DNA from: Onthomorpha sp937906975
Lineage (GTDB): Bacteria; Bacteroidota; Bacteroidia; Bacteroidales; P3
Assembly: GCA_045614605.1 (NCBI GenBank)
Contig: JAZLDH010000008.1
Span: forward strand, 1 to 22,058
Length of the DNA stretch: 22,058 nt
Reading direction: 5' to 3'
The position numbers and the translations under genes are program-made. Positions 14,094-21,958 of the stretch are shown here, one piece after another. The notes under the pieces are model-generated. The model had not been told where the DNA came from, did no database searches, and worked only from the letters and a program-made list of their open reading frames with translations. Positions within the stretch are counted from its first letter, which is position 1. Each line of letters begins with the position of its first letter.

Positions 14094-15521
14094 TTATTTC
14101 GCTAAATCATCAAAAATAGAATCCGCCTTAATAACTGCTAAATCACCATTTCCGAACTCGTCATGTAGCTTCTTAAGTATTTCCTCGGCAGCATCATAGT
14201 CTTTCCTTGTCATTGCATCGTAAAAATTAGAAATAAGTATTTCTCCAAACTTATTACGCTCATTTACTCCAAAATAATCATATAACAAAGAATTGACATC
14301 TCTACCGTGTGAGTAATATTCATTTGGGTTTTCATTGCCGGCCTCAATAATATGGATATCTGTTCTGTTACTACTTCCAATAAGTATAGGGTTGTGCGTA
14401 GTAATAATCGCCATTGATTCGTTATTGAGTCCTGCTGTAAAATTAGTTATGAAATCCTGCTGCCATTTTGGATGCAAAGAAACATCGGGTTCGTCTAGTA
14501 GGAATAGTAGATTGCTTTGATTCAGCACTAGACTTAATCCTATAGATAGAATCATCTGTTTTTCACCCTCACTCAAATTGCCTATTGAAAAGCTTGGATC
14601 CCATGTTATATCTATAGAGTCAAGTATACCATCACACAACAATGTATTTAAAAATAGTACAACCTTACTAGGGGTTAATTCGTAGTATCCCCCAAATAGA
14701 TCTTGCACCATATTTAACCCGTAAAGTTCATATTGTAGTTGCTTTTGCTCCTTATCTTGTTCGCTTTTTCTATTAATCGCCAACAGGTTCAATCCTGTGA
14801 GTAAATCTTGAGCAATCTTGCCAGACATACCCCATATCATATCTTGGTTGTTTTCTTCTTTATTATTCTTTGCCCAGCCTGGCTTTTTTAATGTTATGGT
14901 TGTTGTACAGCCATTAATATCAATACCCAGTAATGATAGGAGGTCATTCGCTTCATCTGTATTTAATACGAATAGTGCCAATATAATAAAGGCGACATAT
15001 TCTTTTTTGATATAAACGAAAGGATTATCTTCAGGTAGAACAAGTGGCTTTAATGAATATGGATTATTTTGTCGAATAATTTTTTGTATAAATTTTTGTT
15101 CAAAATGATCACTCAACAGCGCTAATCGCTCTGTTATACCAGAATAAGATATAATTACTCTTGATGGCAAAAAAGACAAGTCTCCATATCTCTTCTTAAG
15201 TTGAGATGTGGACATTTCATCTCCGTTAACTCTGATAATCGGATCAAATGTATTGCTTTTAGATTCTTTGTAATGACTCTCAATATATACATCTAATCCA
15301 TTGATCGTATAATTAATTTTGTATCCATCAATAAATTCCGCAGTTTTATCATCAAGTACAAAATATTTGTGTAAGTGTCCAAAAATATAAGCCAGACACT
15401 CTATTATACTTGATTTACCACTACCATTTTCACCTATAAGAACTGATAGATTCGAGGTGAAATCAATACTAAAATCTTGTAATATTTTATAGTCTCTTAT
15501 GTATAAACTTTTCAGTCTCAT
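14094..15521 (-). CDS. ptuA: SMC/ABC-like ATPase of the Septu system, PtuA-like
   Basis: 475 aa, soluble. Walker A GENGSGKSS (30-38), an ABC signature LSEGEKQM (316-323), Walker B LLFLLDEPD (catalytic E344) and an H-loop TTHNP (H376) show a complete ABC-type ATPase. The middle part (about 90-300) is an insertion instead of long coiled-coil arms, as in AAA_15/AAA_21 proteins. The C-terminal HGRDVNSLLYDYFGV at 405-419 is a motif I associate with PtuA-type ATPases. In Septu the ATPase is thought to sense infection and control the HNH partner encoded directly downstream. The gene starts 15 bp after the unknown 194-aa gene has begun its stop context (21-bp gap). An OLD-like protein is excluded because no TOPRIM domain follows. 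Confidence 0.87.
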   Translation of the reverse strand: MRLKSLYIRDYKILQDFSIDFTSNLSVLIGENGSGKSSIIECLAYIFGHLHKYFVLDDKTAEFIDGYKINYTINGLDVYIESHYKESKSNTFDPIIRVNGDEMSTSQLKKRYGDLSFLPSRVIISYSGITERLALLSDHFEQKFIQKIIRQNNPYSLKPLVLPEDNPFVYIKKEYVAFIILALFVLNTDEANDLLSLLGIDINGCTTTITLKKPGWAKNNKEENNQDMIWGMSGKIAQDLLTGLNLLAINRKSEQDKEQKQLQYELYGLNMVQDLFGGYYELTPSKVVLFLNTLLCDGILDSIDITWDPSFSIGNLSEGEKQMILSIGLSLVLNQSNLLFLLDEPDVSLHPKWQQDFITNFTAGLNNESMAIITTHNPILIGSSNRTDIHIIEAGNENPNEYYSHGRDVNSLLYDYFGVNERNKFGEILISNFYDAMTRKDYDAAEEILKKLHDEFGNGDLAVIKADSIFDDLAK

Positions 15522-15542
15522 AATCTTTGTAAATTATAATGT

Positions 15543-16127
15543 TTACAATCCGCCCCAAATCATTGGGTTGGTCAAAAGGTTGGCAACGATATTTGAAGCG
15601 ACATCTGCGCCGAACTCTTTGAGTTTGGCAAGAATACCTGGGCGAGCCTTTTGCAAATTGTTGTCAGCTTCAGCAACTACGGATTTTAACTCTTTTATTT
15701 GGCGACCTGTTAAATCGTCTTTGATAGCCTCTATAAACAACTCTACCGCCAATGATTGCTCTTGATTTTGTGATTGGCTATTTGTGTTATTTATAGTAAT
15801 ATTTACACCTTCCCCAACTTCCTTTTTAGAAGGCTTAGTTTGCTTCTGAAGTTCTGATGCTGGAATAATAGAGAATGCCTCTATAATTGCGACTAACCTT
15901 CTTTGCTGTTCTGGCTCCACATCTTTTGAACTAAGAGTTTCAAACTCTTTTATGGCAGGATCATTTGAGAAATTTTGACGAATATACCGTTTGGTTTTTT
16001 CAACCCATAAATGATATGCTTCCATATTTTCATAGTCGTAATATGGAATAAAATCCTCTCTATGGTATCGAAGAATTTTAATTCGTTCTTTATGCTCTTG
16101 AATTAATGCTTCTAATGTTATGTTCAT
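15543..16127 (-). CDS. Unrecognised 194-aa protein of the defence operon
   Basis: I do not recognise a family. Residues 1-95 are mainly helical and charged, with many aromatics (YHREDFIPYYDYENMEAYHLW). Residues about 108-124 (GVNITINNTNSQSQNQE) form an Asn/Gln/Ser-rich beta or linker segment. Such a segment is also seen before the effector domain in some immune proteins (an impression, not an assignment). Residues 125-165 are again helical (LTGRQIKELKSVVAEADN). The last 20 residues (DVASNIVANLLTNPMIWGGL) form a hydrophobic or amphipathic helix at the very end, which could touch a membrane or a partner. It lies 11 bp after putAbiC and 21 bp before ptuA, so it is part of the same transcript. 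The place between a membrane effector and an ATPase-nuclease pair makes it a candidate new defence component. Confidence 0.8.
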   Translation of the reverse strand: MNITLEALIQEHKERIKILRYHREDFIPYYDYENMEAYHLWVEKTKRYIRQNFSNDPAIKEFETLSSKDVEPEQQRRLVAIIEAFSIIPASELQKQTKPSKKEVGEGVNITINNTNSQSQNQEQSLAVELFIEAIKDDLTGRQIKELKSVVAEADNNLQKARPGILAKLKEFGADVASNIVANLLTNPMIWGGL

Positions 16128-16138
16128 AATGTAAAATC

Positions 16139-17029
16139 TTATTGTCGATTAAATGCTACTGCTGAATATGCATTAACATCTTGACTATTTGCCAGATTGT
16201 TAAATATTGTATACTTTTCAATCAACGGTTTAAATTTTTCTCGTCCATTTGTTGTGAAACAATTATAGAAAAGCATAACCAATTCATAATAGGACAGCTG
16301 ACTCCTAATGATACAAGCATAGTCATACCGTTCCTCTTCTGTCATTAAATCACTCGTGTTTACATATTTGTATATGCGATACAAATGTCTAAAGCAATGG
16401 TCAAACCGTGTTGTCGCTTTTATGTTTGAATAAGTTAGATGACCAAAGTTTTTAAATATATTATATAAACCATCAGCATAACGTCTCCCATTATAATCTA
16501 TAATGGCACGTTTATACATCCCTTCAAATACCTCTCTCCCGTGAAGCATACCTTTGGGAGAGTTGTAATAGAATTGTTCTGCAGGGACATTCGGCGGACA
16601 AATGTTAGGATTTACATAATACTCATATGATAAATTGGCAACAATTTCTTGTTGTAATGACAACATATTGAAGAATGTGTTTTCGAAGCGTTGGCGTTTC
16701 ATCGTTTTGTTTTGCTCTTGAAATTCGAGCTTTTGTGCATTCAATTCATTGCGAGTTTCTTTTAATTCTTCTCGCTGTAATTTGAGCTCTTCTTTTTGAT
16801 ATAGTAGTGTAACTATTAAACCCGCAAATGCTAAGCCTGAAAATAGAGCATTAACAGCGCCAAACATATCACCGAATGTGCCTCTATCTGGATCTGCAAT
16901 AAATACATCTATCAGAATCCAAGACAATAGCCATATTGCAAAAACCGCCAATCCCGCAAATAACAATGTCTTCCAAAGATCATTCTTTGATTCTGCCGAA
17001 TCCTTATTATTTGATTTAACCTTGCACAT
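16139..17029 (-). CDS. Putative phage abortive infection membrane protein (putAbiC type)
   Basis: 296 aa. Two transmembrane helices at about 19-45 and 55-77, with the family text GTFGDMFGAVNALFSGLAFA between and within them. A charged coiled coil follows at about 78-115 (QKEELKLQREELKETRNEL), then QRFENTFFNMLSL and a soluble C-terminal domain with HCFRHLYRIYKYV at 211-223. This order matches proteins annotated as putative phage abortive infection protein (PF16872). Probable topology: helical hairpin in the inner membrane with the coiled coil and C-terminal domain in the cytoplasm. The mode of action of the family is not established. It starts 2 bp after hsdS ends. In this operon it may be the cell-killing or growth-arrest arm. 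Confidence 0.8.
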   Translation of the reverse strand: MCKVKSNNKDSAESKNDLWKTLLFAGLAVFAIWLLSWILIDVFIADPDRGTFGDMFGAVNALFSGLAFAGLIVTLLYQKEELKLQREELKETRNELNAQKLEFQEQNKTMKRQRFENTFFNMLSLQQEIVANLSYEYYVNPNICPPNVPAEQFYYNSPKGMLHGREVFEGMYKRAIIDYNGRRYADGLYNIFKNFGHLTYSNIKATTRFDHCFRHLYRIYKYVNTSDLMTEEERYDYACIIRSQLSYYELVMLFYNCFTTNGREKFKPLIEKYTIFNNLANSQDVNAYSAVAFNRQ

Positions 17030-17031
17030 AT

Positions 17032-18408
17032 TTACTCAAAAATTTGGGTTTCGAAGTTTTTCTTCAATTCTTGTTTGTAATTGTAAATCTTTATATAACC
17101 CTGTTTTGCCTGTTCTATGCCATTTGCATATTCGTCAGCAATCTGCTTTTGTACTTCTAACGGAGGTACAGGTATTAACAAGTTCTCTAAATATGATGTT
17201 GGAACTCGTTGTTGACCTGCTGATCCTGTAAAATACTTTTTAGCATCAGATAACACATCAAAGTGGCGTAATAAAGTATGAATATACCGAGGTAACACAT
17301 CGCTTGACTTTATGCGAATAATATGAAATTCAGTTGATCCATATCCTTTTCCATTAACCAAGTTCATTAATATGGTCGATTTGCCATTTTGCATACAAGG
17401 GGTTATTCTTGCCCAGATAATATCACCATCTTGGAATTTAGTATATCCTTTTACATTTGATTTACTACCAACTCGTTTACCTGTCCATTCTCCATAGTCA
17501 TCTGAAATATCTTCCATAGGAATAAATGACATATTATCAGTATCTGACAACATAGATAAGTCTGTCTTAGGGTTTATAAATGCCAAATCCGATAATTTCT
17601 TGCAAGCAAATTTACTTTTTCCAAATGGAGAATTTTCTGCGTGTAATATCTGAGGAACACTCCAAGAATCTATTGCGCCATAATCAATATAATGCACTAA
17701 TTTCTTCTCGACATGTCCTGGGTATGGGGCTACGCCTAACGCATTTCGGACACTAACTGTTGCTTTTACATCGATATCAATGGCTTTCATTTCTTCCATC
17801 TTTATGAAAACCATAATATCATTGTATGCCTTTACCAACTCATTCTGCTCCTCTAATGATGGAACGGGGACCTTAACATTGCTAAGTAAATCTGAAAATC
17901 TTATATACTTTCTATTTGTGGTCCCAGTTACCATACTATCCATATATGCATTAATTTTAGGACATCTAAATAAAAGTTGTAAATAGTCTGGATTAATTCG
18001 AGATAGATCCAACTCGGCAAACATCATATTGGAAGATGCAATACCATCAGATAGTTCCTGGGTGATAATACCAAAAGCACCATTTTTAGTATCAACCTTG
18101 CACCAAAATAAATGATTTAATTTTGCCTGTTGATATACTTTCATTTTTAGATATTTACCCTTTGTTATCCTATTCTTGTATGCGCCCAATCCATATGATC
18201 TAACACCTATTATCTTATATTCCTGTTCGTCTTCAATTTTGACCTTTTGGATATTGGCAGGTCTAGTAAAATACGAAAAAGGTTTCATAGGATGCTTCTT
18301 AGAGGTTATGATATTATCCCCAAGTATAATTTTTACATCCCAATTGAACAATCCACTAAATGGGACTATTGAAATATATTTCATTTCTTTTAGCATATCT
18401 TTTCCCAT
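17032..18408 (-). CDS. hsdS: Restriction-modification specificity subunit (HsdS-like), two target-recognition domains
   Basis: 458 aa with two half-repeats. The first target-recognition domain spans about 17-185 and ends at VPVPSLEEQNELV (180-192). The second spans about 245-415, with DGDIIWARITPCMQNGKS and YGSTEFHIIR, and ends IPVPPLEVQKQIAD (412-425). Conserved helices between and after them (195-235 and 420-455) set the spacing and bind the methyltransferase subunits. Two TRDs predict a bipartite DNA site, whose sequence cannot be read from the protein. The chosen ATG overlaps the methyltransferase gene by 19 bp; the Met at residue 9 (18384) lies after the overlap and is an alternative. 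The first TRD looks less standard than the second. Confidence 0.9.
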   Translation of the reverse strand: MGKDMLKEMKYISIVPFSGLFNWDVKIILGDNIITSKKHPMKPFSYFTRPANIQKVKIEDEQEYKIIGVRSYGLGAYKNRITKGKYLKMKVYQQAKLNHLFWCKVDTKNGAFGIITQELSDGIASSNMMFAELDLSRINPDYLQLLFRCPKINAYMDSMVTGTTNRKYIRFSDLLSNVKVPVPSLEEQNELVKAYNDIMVFIKMEEMKAIDIDVKATVSVRNALGVAPYPGHVEKKLVHYIDYGAIDSWSVPQILHAENSPFGKSKFACKKLSDLAFINPKTDLSMLSDTDNMSFIPMEDISDDYGEWTGKRVGSKSNVKGYTKFQDGDIIWARITPCMQNGKSTILMNLVNGKGYGSTEFHIIRIKSSDVLPRYIHTLLRHFDVLSDAKKYFTGSAGQQRVPTSYLENLLIPVPPLEVQKQIADEYANGIEQAKQGYIKIYNYKQELKKNFETQIFE

Positions 18409-20621
18409 TTGCTATTATTCAATCTCTTGTATAGTTGATTATCCTCAACTTTGTATTCGTATTGTTTAGATGTTGTTTCCCATAAATTATTCTCCTTACG
18501 ATACGGTGTGTACTCTTTGAGCAGATCCTCCAATTCGTTGTCGCACTCTGCACCAGTAGTGGTGATACCCGCTTTTTGCACCTGTGCAATAGGAATCTGA
18601 TAATCGAAAAGTTGTTTTATAATAGGTTTCACCTCTTGATTGATTTGTACTTCAAGGGCTTTTAGTTCTGCTTTTTTAATTTTAACCTCTGCACGTGGAT
18701 TCTTTTTATCGCTGATAAAGGCTTGCAGTTCTGCAATTTGCTCAGCATATTTGGCTGTTACTTGTTCATAAGCTGTTGCTTTTGCTTGCTCATATTGTGC
18801 AACCTCCTCGACTGTAAACTTTTTGAAAAACATCAAACTTGGTTTCACTGTTGCACCCGAAGCCATAAATACATCTTGTGGAATAGATGTAATCAAAATA
18901 ATTTTTGCCATACTTTCAAATAGCTCACGAACATTTTGTAAATTAGTAGTATTTAGCACTCCCTCGGGCAAAACAATACCTAAACGACCTCCTGGTTTTA
19001 ACAATCGTAAACAACGCTCAATAAATAATACTTCTGTCAGACCACTAAGTTTACCAGACTCATAAAGACTTAAAACAGATTCACCGATATTACCATTAAC
19101 CTGCTCCAATGCCTTTATATACTCCTCGCCATAGCGCTCTGTATAGTGCTTGATTTTTACTTCATCTGTAAATTTATCAGTTTCGGTAATCTTCAAACTT
19201 TTCTCTACTCGTGAACCAAATGGAGGGTTTGTTAAAATAACATCAAATCTATTTTCAAATATACCATTTACATTGAGTAAACCATCATGATGATGTACGC
19301 CACCGTGTCCATCACCGTGCATAATCATATTCATTTTAGCAGTACGAGCCATACGAGGATTTGCATCTGTTCCAAAAATACAATGACTCGACAAATGTTG
19401 CAAACGACTATTGCTGTGTGTTGTGTCAAGTTCTTGGTTTAAAATTGTAAAATACTCATCAATACGTTTATCAACTTCTGCTTTTTTCTTATCACTCAAC
19501 AAATCATATTTATCATCAAAAAATTGTGATTTTATATGTTCTTTGACTTTTTGTATATCATTTTCTATTTTCTCTCGTACGTATTCAAATGCTTTTATTA
19601 AAAAACCACCACTACCACAACAAGGATCACAAATAATCTCTCCTTCTTCTGGGTCAAGTAATTCAACCATAAAATCAACAATAGTACGAGGTGTAAAGAA
19701 TTGTCCTAATTCTCCTCGAAAAGTTTTTCCCAAGAATTTTTCAAAGGCTATACCCTTAACATCGTCAGCTGTACGAGAAAGATTATAAACCTCTAACTCT
19801 TTTACGATTGCCTCAAAACTTGCCTCTTTAATTTTAATGGTATCGGTAGATTCAAATAGGTCATCTTTTTCATAATCTTCCTTAGTCTGCTCAAACAACT
19901 GTTGATAAAATAGCAAACTTTGTTTTGACTTAGTCTTATCGTATGCGTCACGTAACTTTGCAAACTCTTCTGCCGAGAAAATTTGTGTGCCAGTATTATT
20001 TCGTTCATAACGAATTTTCATAAATAAGACTTTACTAATCTCATCAAATGCAGCTTCTGGCGAAAGTTTGTCGTTATTTCGAATAATATTATGACATTTG
20101 AATAATAGTTTACTAAACTCATCACGAGTAAAAGTCTTGGTCTGACTCAACAGCTCTTTAAGTTTCTTTTCATTAGTTAATTCTTCTGCCTTAGGAATAT
20201 CAACAATCTCTTCAAGACGTTTAGGCAACTTACCTTTATTAACCTTAAATACTCGTGTTTCTTTTAGGTTTGTAGTTACAAAAAAGTCTGCACCAGCCCA
20301 TGCCGCATAGTTATAACCTTGAAAATAATCTTCCTCTCTAATAGTAATATGTTCAGCTTTACACTCAACAACAATTGAAGCTGCATCTTCATTGCTTTTA
20401 GCAGATGCAGACTTCCATATCACAATATCAGCCCTTGCCTTACCTTGACCACGATGTGAATTATTCACTTGTAGTTCTTGCTCCATTTGTGATAAATCAT
20501 ATCCATAATGATTCACCAAACGACAAATATATTCTTGACGAACTCTTTCTTCTGGAGTTAAAACGAGTTCCTTGTTTTTAAGAGGTGCAAATATCTTATT
20601 GTTATTTATTTTGAGTTCCAT
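18390..20621 (-). CDS. N6-adenine DNA methyltransferase fused to an N-terminal HsdR-type nuclease domain
   Basis: 743 aa. Residues about 20-135 resemble the HSDR_N_2 fold of type I restriction subunits, a PD-(D/E)xK nuclease: D65 (RADIVIW), E86-x-K88 (VVECKAE) and a QGYNYA helix. After a helical linker come the HsdM N-terminal helices and the methyltransferase domain: GQFFTPRTIVDFM, SAM motif I DPCCGSGGF (332-340) and catalytic motif IV NPPF (465-468). A coiled coil at about 602-668 and a short tail follow. So one chain may both cut and methylate, with hsdS overlapping its 3' end. The build recalls two-subunit types such as BcgI (restriction-modification subunit plus S subunit) more than a normal type I set, because no helicase/translocase HsdR is present. 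No clear Bacteroidota promoter is visible in the 140-bp gap upstream. Confidence 0.9.
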   Translation of the reverse strand: MELKINNNKIFAPLKNKELVLTPEERVRQEYICRLVNHYGYDLSQMEQELQVNNSHRGQGKARADIVIWKSASAKSNEDAASIVVECKAEHITIREEDYFQGYNYAAWAGADFFVTTNLKETRVFKVNKGKLPKRLEEIVDIPKAEELTNEKKLKELLSQTKTFTRDEFSKLLFKCHNIIRNNDKLSPEAAFDEISKVLFMKIRYERNNTGTQIFSAEEFAKLRDAYDKTKSKQSLLFYQQLFEQTKEDYEKDDLFESTDTIKIKEASFEAIVKELEVYNLSRTADDVKGIAFEKFLGKTFRGELGQFFTPRTIVDFMVELLDPEEGEIICDPCCGSGGFLIKAFEYVREKIENDIQKVKEHIKSQFFDDKYDLLSDKKKAEVDKRIDEYFTILNQELDTTHSNSRLQHLSSHCIFGTDANPRMARTAKMNMIMHGDGHGGVHHHDGLLNVNGIFENRFDVILTNPPFGSRVEKSLKITETDKFTDEVKIKHYTERYGEEYIKALEQVNGNIGESVLSLYESGKLSGLTEVLFIERCLRLLKPGGRLGIVLPEGVLNTTNLQNVRELFESMAKIILITSIPQDVFMASGATVKPSLMFFKKFTVEEVAQYEQAKATAYEQVTAKYAEQIAELQAFISDKKNPRAEVKIKKAELKALEVQINQEVKPIIKQLFDYQIPIAQVQKAGITTTGAECDNELEDLLKEYTPYRKENNLWETTSKQYEYKVEDNQLYKRLNNSKWEKIC

Positions 20622-20761
20622 TCTTCTGTGTATTATTTTATAATGTATTTAATCTTTTAATAAATTGGTAGATATAATACTTAATTATGTTATTTTTAAA
20701 TAAGACGAGTTTATTTAATGTTTTAGTATATTTTTTATAATGTTCATAAATTAATAGCATT

Positions 20762-21460
20762 TTACTTTTCACAAAAGAAATCTATTGCCAAATCTACCAA
20801 TAATGTTGTAACAGTTGTTTTTTGTTTAGCTTGGTCTTCTTTGACAGATGACTTCACCACAGAAGAAATAAAATTTGTTGCCAAGTGTAACATCTTATTT
20901 ATAGGTCTATCTTCATATTTATTATTAAGAATTGAACTAATTTCTTGTAGAATAATAATTGAAGCATTTGCTTTTGTAAAGTTTTTATTATCTGGTTCTA
21001 TTGTTTCAGCAATATTAACTGCATATTTAATTACAGCTAGCAAATCTGCAACCTTTAATTGTTGTTCATTATTTTGATAAATAATATCTTCTTTGTTAAA
21101 ATTCCGATTAGGTTGAAAAAGAACATTTTTTGCAAATATATAATTGGATTGATATATGTTTAAATTGTTTATTTCGTCTTGTAATGCATCTAAACAACCT
21201 TTTGTATTTATTCGTAATAAAGTTTCATCTTCAATATCATAAATAGGAATTGGAAACTTAGTTGGCAAAATACCTTCTGAAAGCATTCTTTGTTTAGTCT
21301 TATTGTGTACCAAACTTTCAAGATTAGGAATACCTACGTCTCCTACTGCAATATACTTATTTTTCATATCATCTATATCTCCTGATACGTAGGCTTGATA
21401 AAGATTAGAATAAGCTATTTCTAATTTAAGAAGTTTATCTGCTTGCGATTGTTCAATCAT
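20762..21460 (-). CDS. Unrecognised 232-aa helical protein
   Basis: No signal peptide, membrane segment or known motif. The chain is predicted to be mostly helical by eye, with Asn, Ile and Lys in high amount and very AT-rich codons. It starts MIEQSQADKLLKLEIAYSNL and ends TTVTTLLVDLAIDFFCEK. An exact -7 box (TAATTTTG) lies 29 bases upstream, which supports a real gene. It precedes the methyltransferase gene by 140 bp on the same strand and could be the first gene of the defence transcript, because no other promoter is clear there. A role as a regulator or further component cannot be decided from the sequence. Confidence 0.65.
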   Translation of the reverse strand: MIEQSQADKLLKLEIAYSNLYQAYVSGDIDDMKNKYIAVGDVGIPNLESLVHNKTKQRMLSEGILPTKFPIPIYDIEDETLLRINTKGCLDALQDEINNLNIYQSNYIFAKNVLFQPNRNFNKEDIIYQNNEQQLKVADLLAVIKYAVNIAETIEPDNKNFTKANASIIILQEISSILNNKYEDRPINKMLHLATNFISSVVKSSVKEDQAKQKTTVTTLLVDLAIDFFCEK

Positions 21461-21488
21461 TTATACAATTTTAGTATTTAATTATTTG

Positions 21489-21496
21489 CAAAATTA
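21489..21496 (-). promoter_or_regulatory. -7 box upstream of the 232-aa gene
   Basis: TAATTTTG on the minus strand matches TAnnTTTG exactly. No TTTG is found at the usual 19-nt distance (the nearest, at 21531-21528, is 31 nt away). Transcription would start near 21483, about 20 nt before the ATG. Confidence 0.45.
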
Positions 21497-21584
21497 TAAA
21501 TATTACGCGATATAAAAAGAAAAAAAACAAAGAGTTTTTTTAGTAAATTTTGACCATTAAACCAACATCAGTACAAAACAGTAT

Positions 21585-21623
21585 AAAAACTCAGGTATTT
21601 TATACAAAAATACCAGGGTTTTT
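21585..21623. terminator. Interrupted hairpin, possible terminator
   Basis: AAAAAC (21585-21590) pairs with GTTTTT (21618-21623), and inside it GGTATTTT (21594-21601) pairs with AAAATACC (21607-21614). A symmetric 3-nt internal loop separates the two stems and the end loop is 5 nt. T-runs on both strands would allow termination either way, perhaps of read-through from the rRNA operon. Confidence 0.5.
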
Positions 21624-21805
21624 CACTACTAAGCAATAAGCATTAAAAAGTTTATCCCCATTGCAACTATAAATACTCTCAAAAACTCATCCCACCACAA
21701 ACTCCAACACCCCTTCAATCTCCTTTTCTCTTCCTTCTCACAAAAAAACTTTACCCCCTCCACCTTGCTCATTAAACCTTCTTCCTTCCCCAAACCCCAA
21801 CACTC

Positions 21806-21861
21806 ATTCTCATTGTATTGTTGTCTCATTGTCTCATAGTCTTACAGTCTCCCAATCTCAA
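21806..21861. repeat. Seven degenerate tandem octamers
   Basis: The tract divides in exact 8-bp register: ATTCTCAT, TGTATTGT, TGTCTCAT, TGTCTCAT, AGTCTTAC, AGTCTCCC, AATCTCAA. Two units are identical; the others vary around NGTCTCAN. It is non-coding and lies within a pyrimidine-rich tract. Confidence 0.7.
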
Positions 21862-21869
21862 AAAAAATT

Positions 21870-21895
21870 CTTTTGCGTCCTTTGCGACTTTGCGA
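21870..21895. repeat. Three short CTTTGCG repeats
   Basis: CTTTTGCGTC, CTTTGCGA and CTTTGCGA lie in tandem (minus strand: CGCAAAG units). The 8-nt period is the same as in the octamers just to the left. Confidence 0.65.
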
Positions 21896-21917
21896 GCAAT
21901 AAACCTCACACAACAAC

Positions 21918-21950
21918 AAAAAAAAGAGCCTCGCTTTTCAGCGAAGCTCT
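21918..21950 (-). terminator. Rho-independent terminator of the rRNA operon
   Basis: On the minus strand AGAGCTTCGC (21950-21941), loop TGAAAA, and GCGAGGCTCT (21934-21925) form a 10-bp stem with one internal mismatch, followed by seven T residues (21924-21918). It starts 9 bases after the 5S 3' end. Confidence 0.9.
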
Positions 21951-21958
21951 CGGTTTAA

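Larger units (their letters stand above)
21461..21958. other. Gene-free intergenic region, about 500 bp
   Basis: Between the 232-aa gene and the 5S rRNA gene. From left to right it holds the promoter box, an interrupted hairpin (21585-21623), a pyrimidine-rich tract on the plus strand (about 21680-21870), octamer repeats (21806-21861), ctttgcga-type repeats (21870-21895) and the rRNA terminator (21918-21950). A 66-codon open frame on the minus strand (21629-21829) does not look like a real protein. No tRNA or att site is seen. Confidence 0.7.

Noticed and set aside
13409..15521. A retron with PtuAB as effector
   Set aside because: No reverse transcriptase gene and no msr-msd-like RNA lie nearby; upstream genes are putAbiC and RM genes.
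17032..20621. A standard type I restriction system (hsdM, hsdS, hsdR)
   Set aside because: No gene with helicase/translocase motifs is in the window; the nuclease domain is fused to the methyltransferase instead. An hsdR elsewhere cannot be excluded.
21629..21829. 66-codon open frame on the minus strand (MRQQYNENECW...)
   Set aside because: It lies in a pyrimidine-rich tract with low-complexity content (Lys/Glu/Trp-rich), overlaps the octamer repeats and has no promoter or family likeness. Chance frame.
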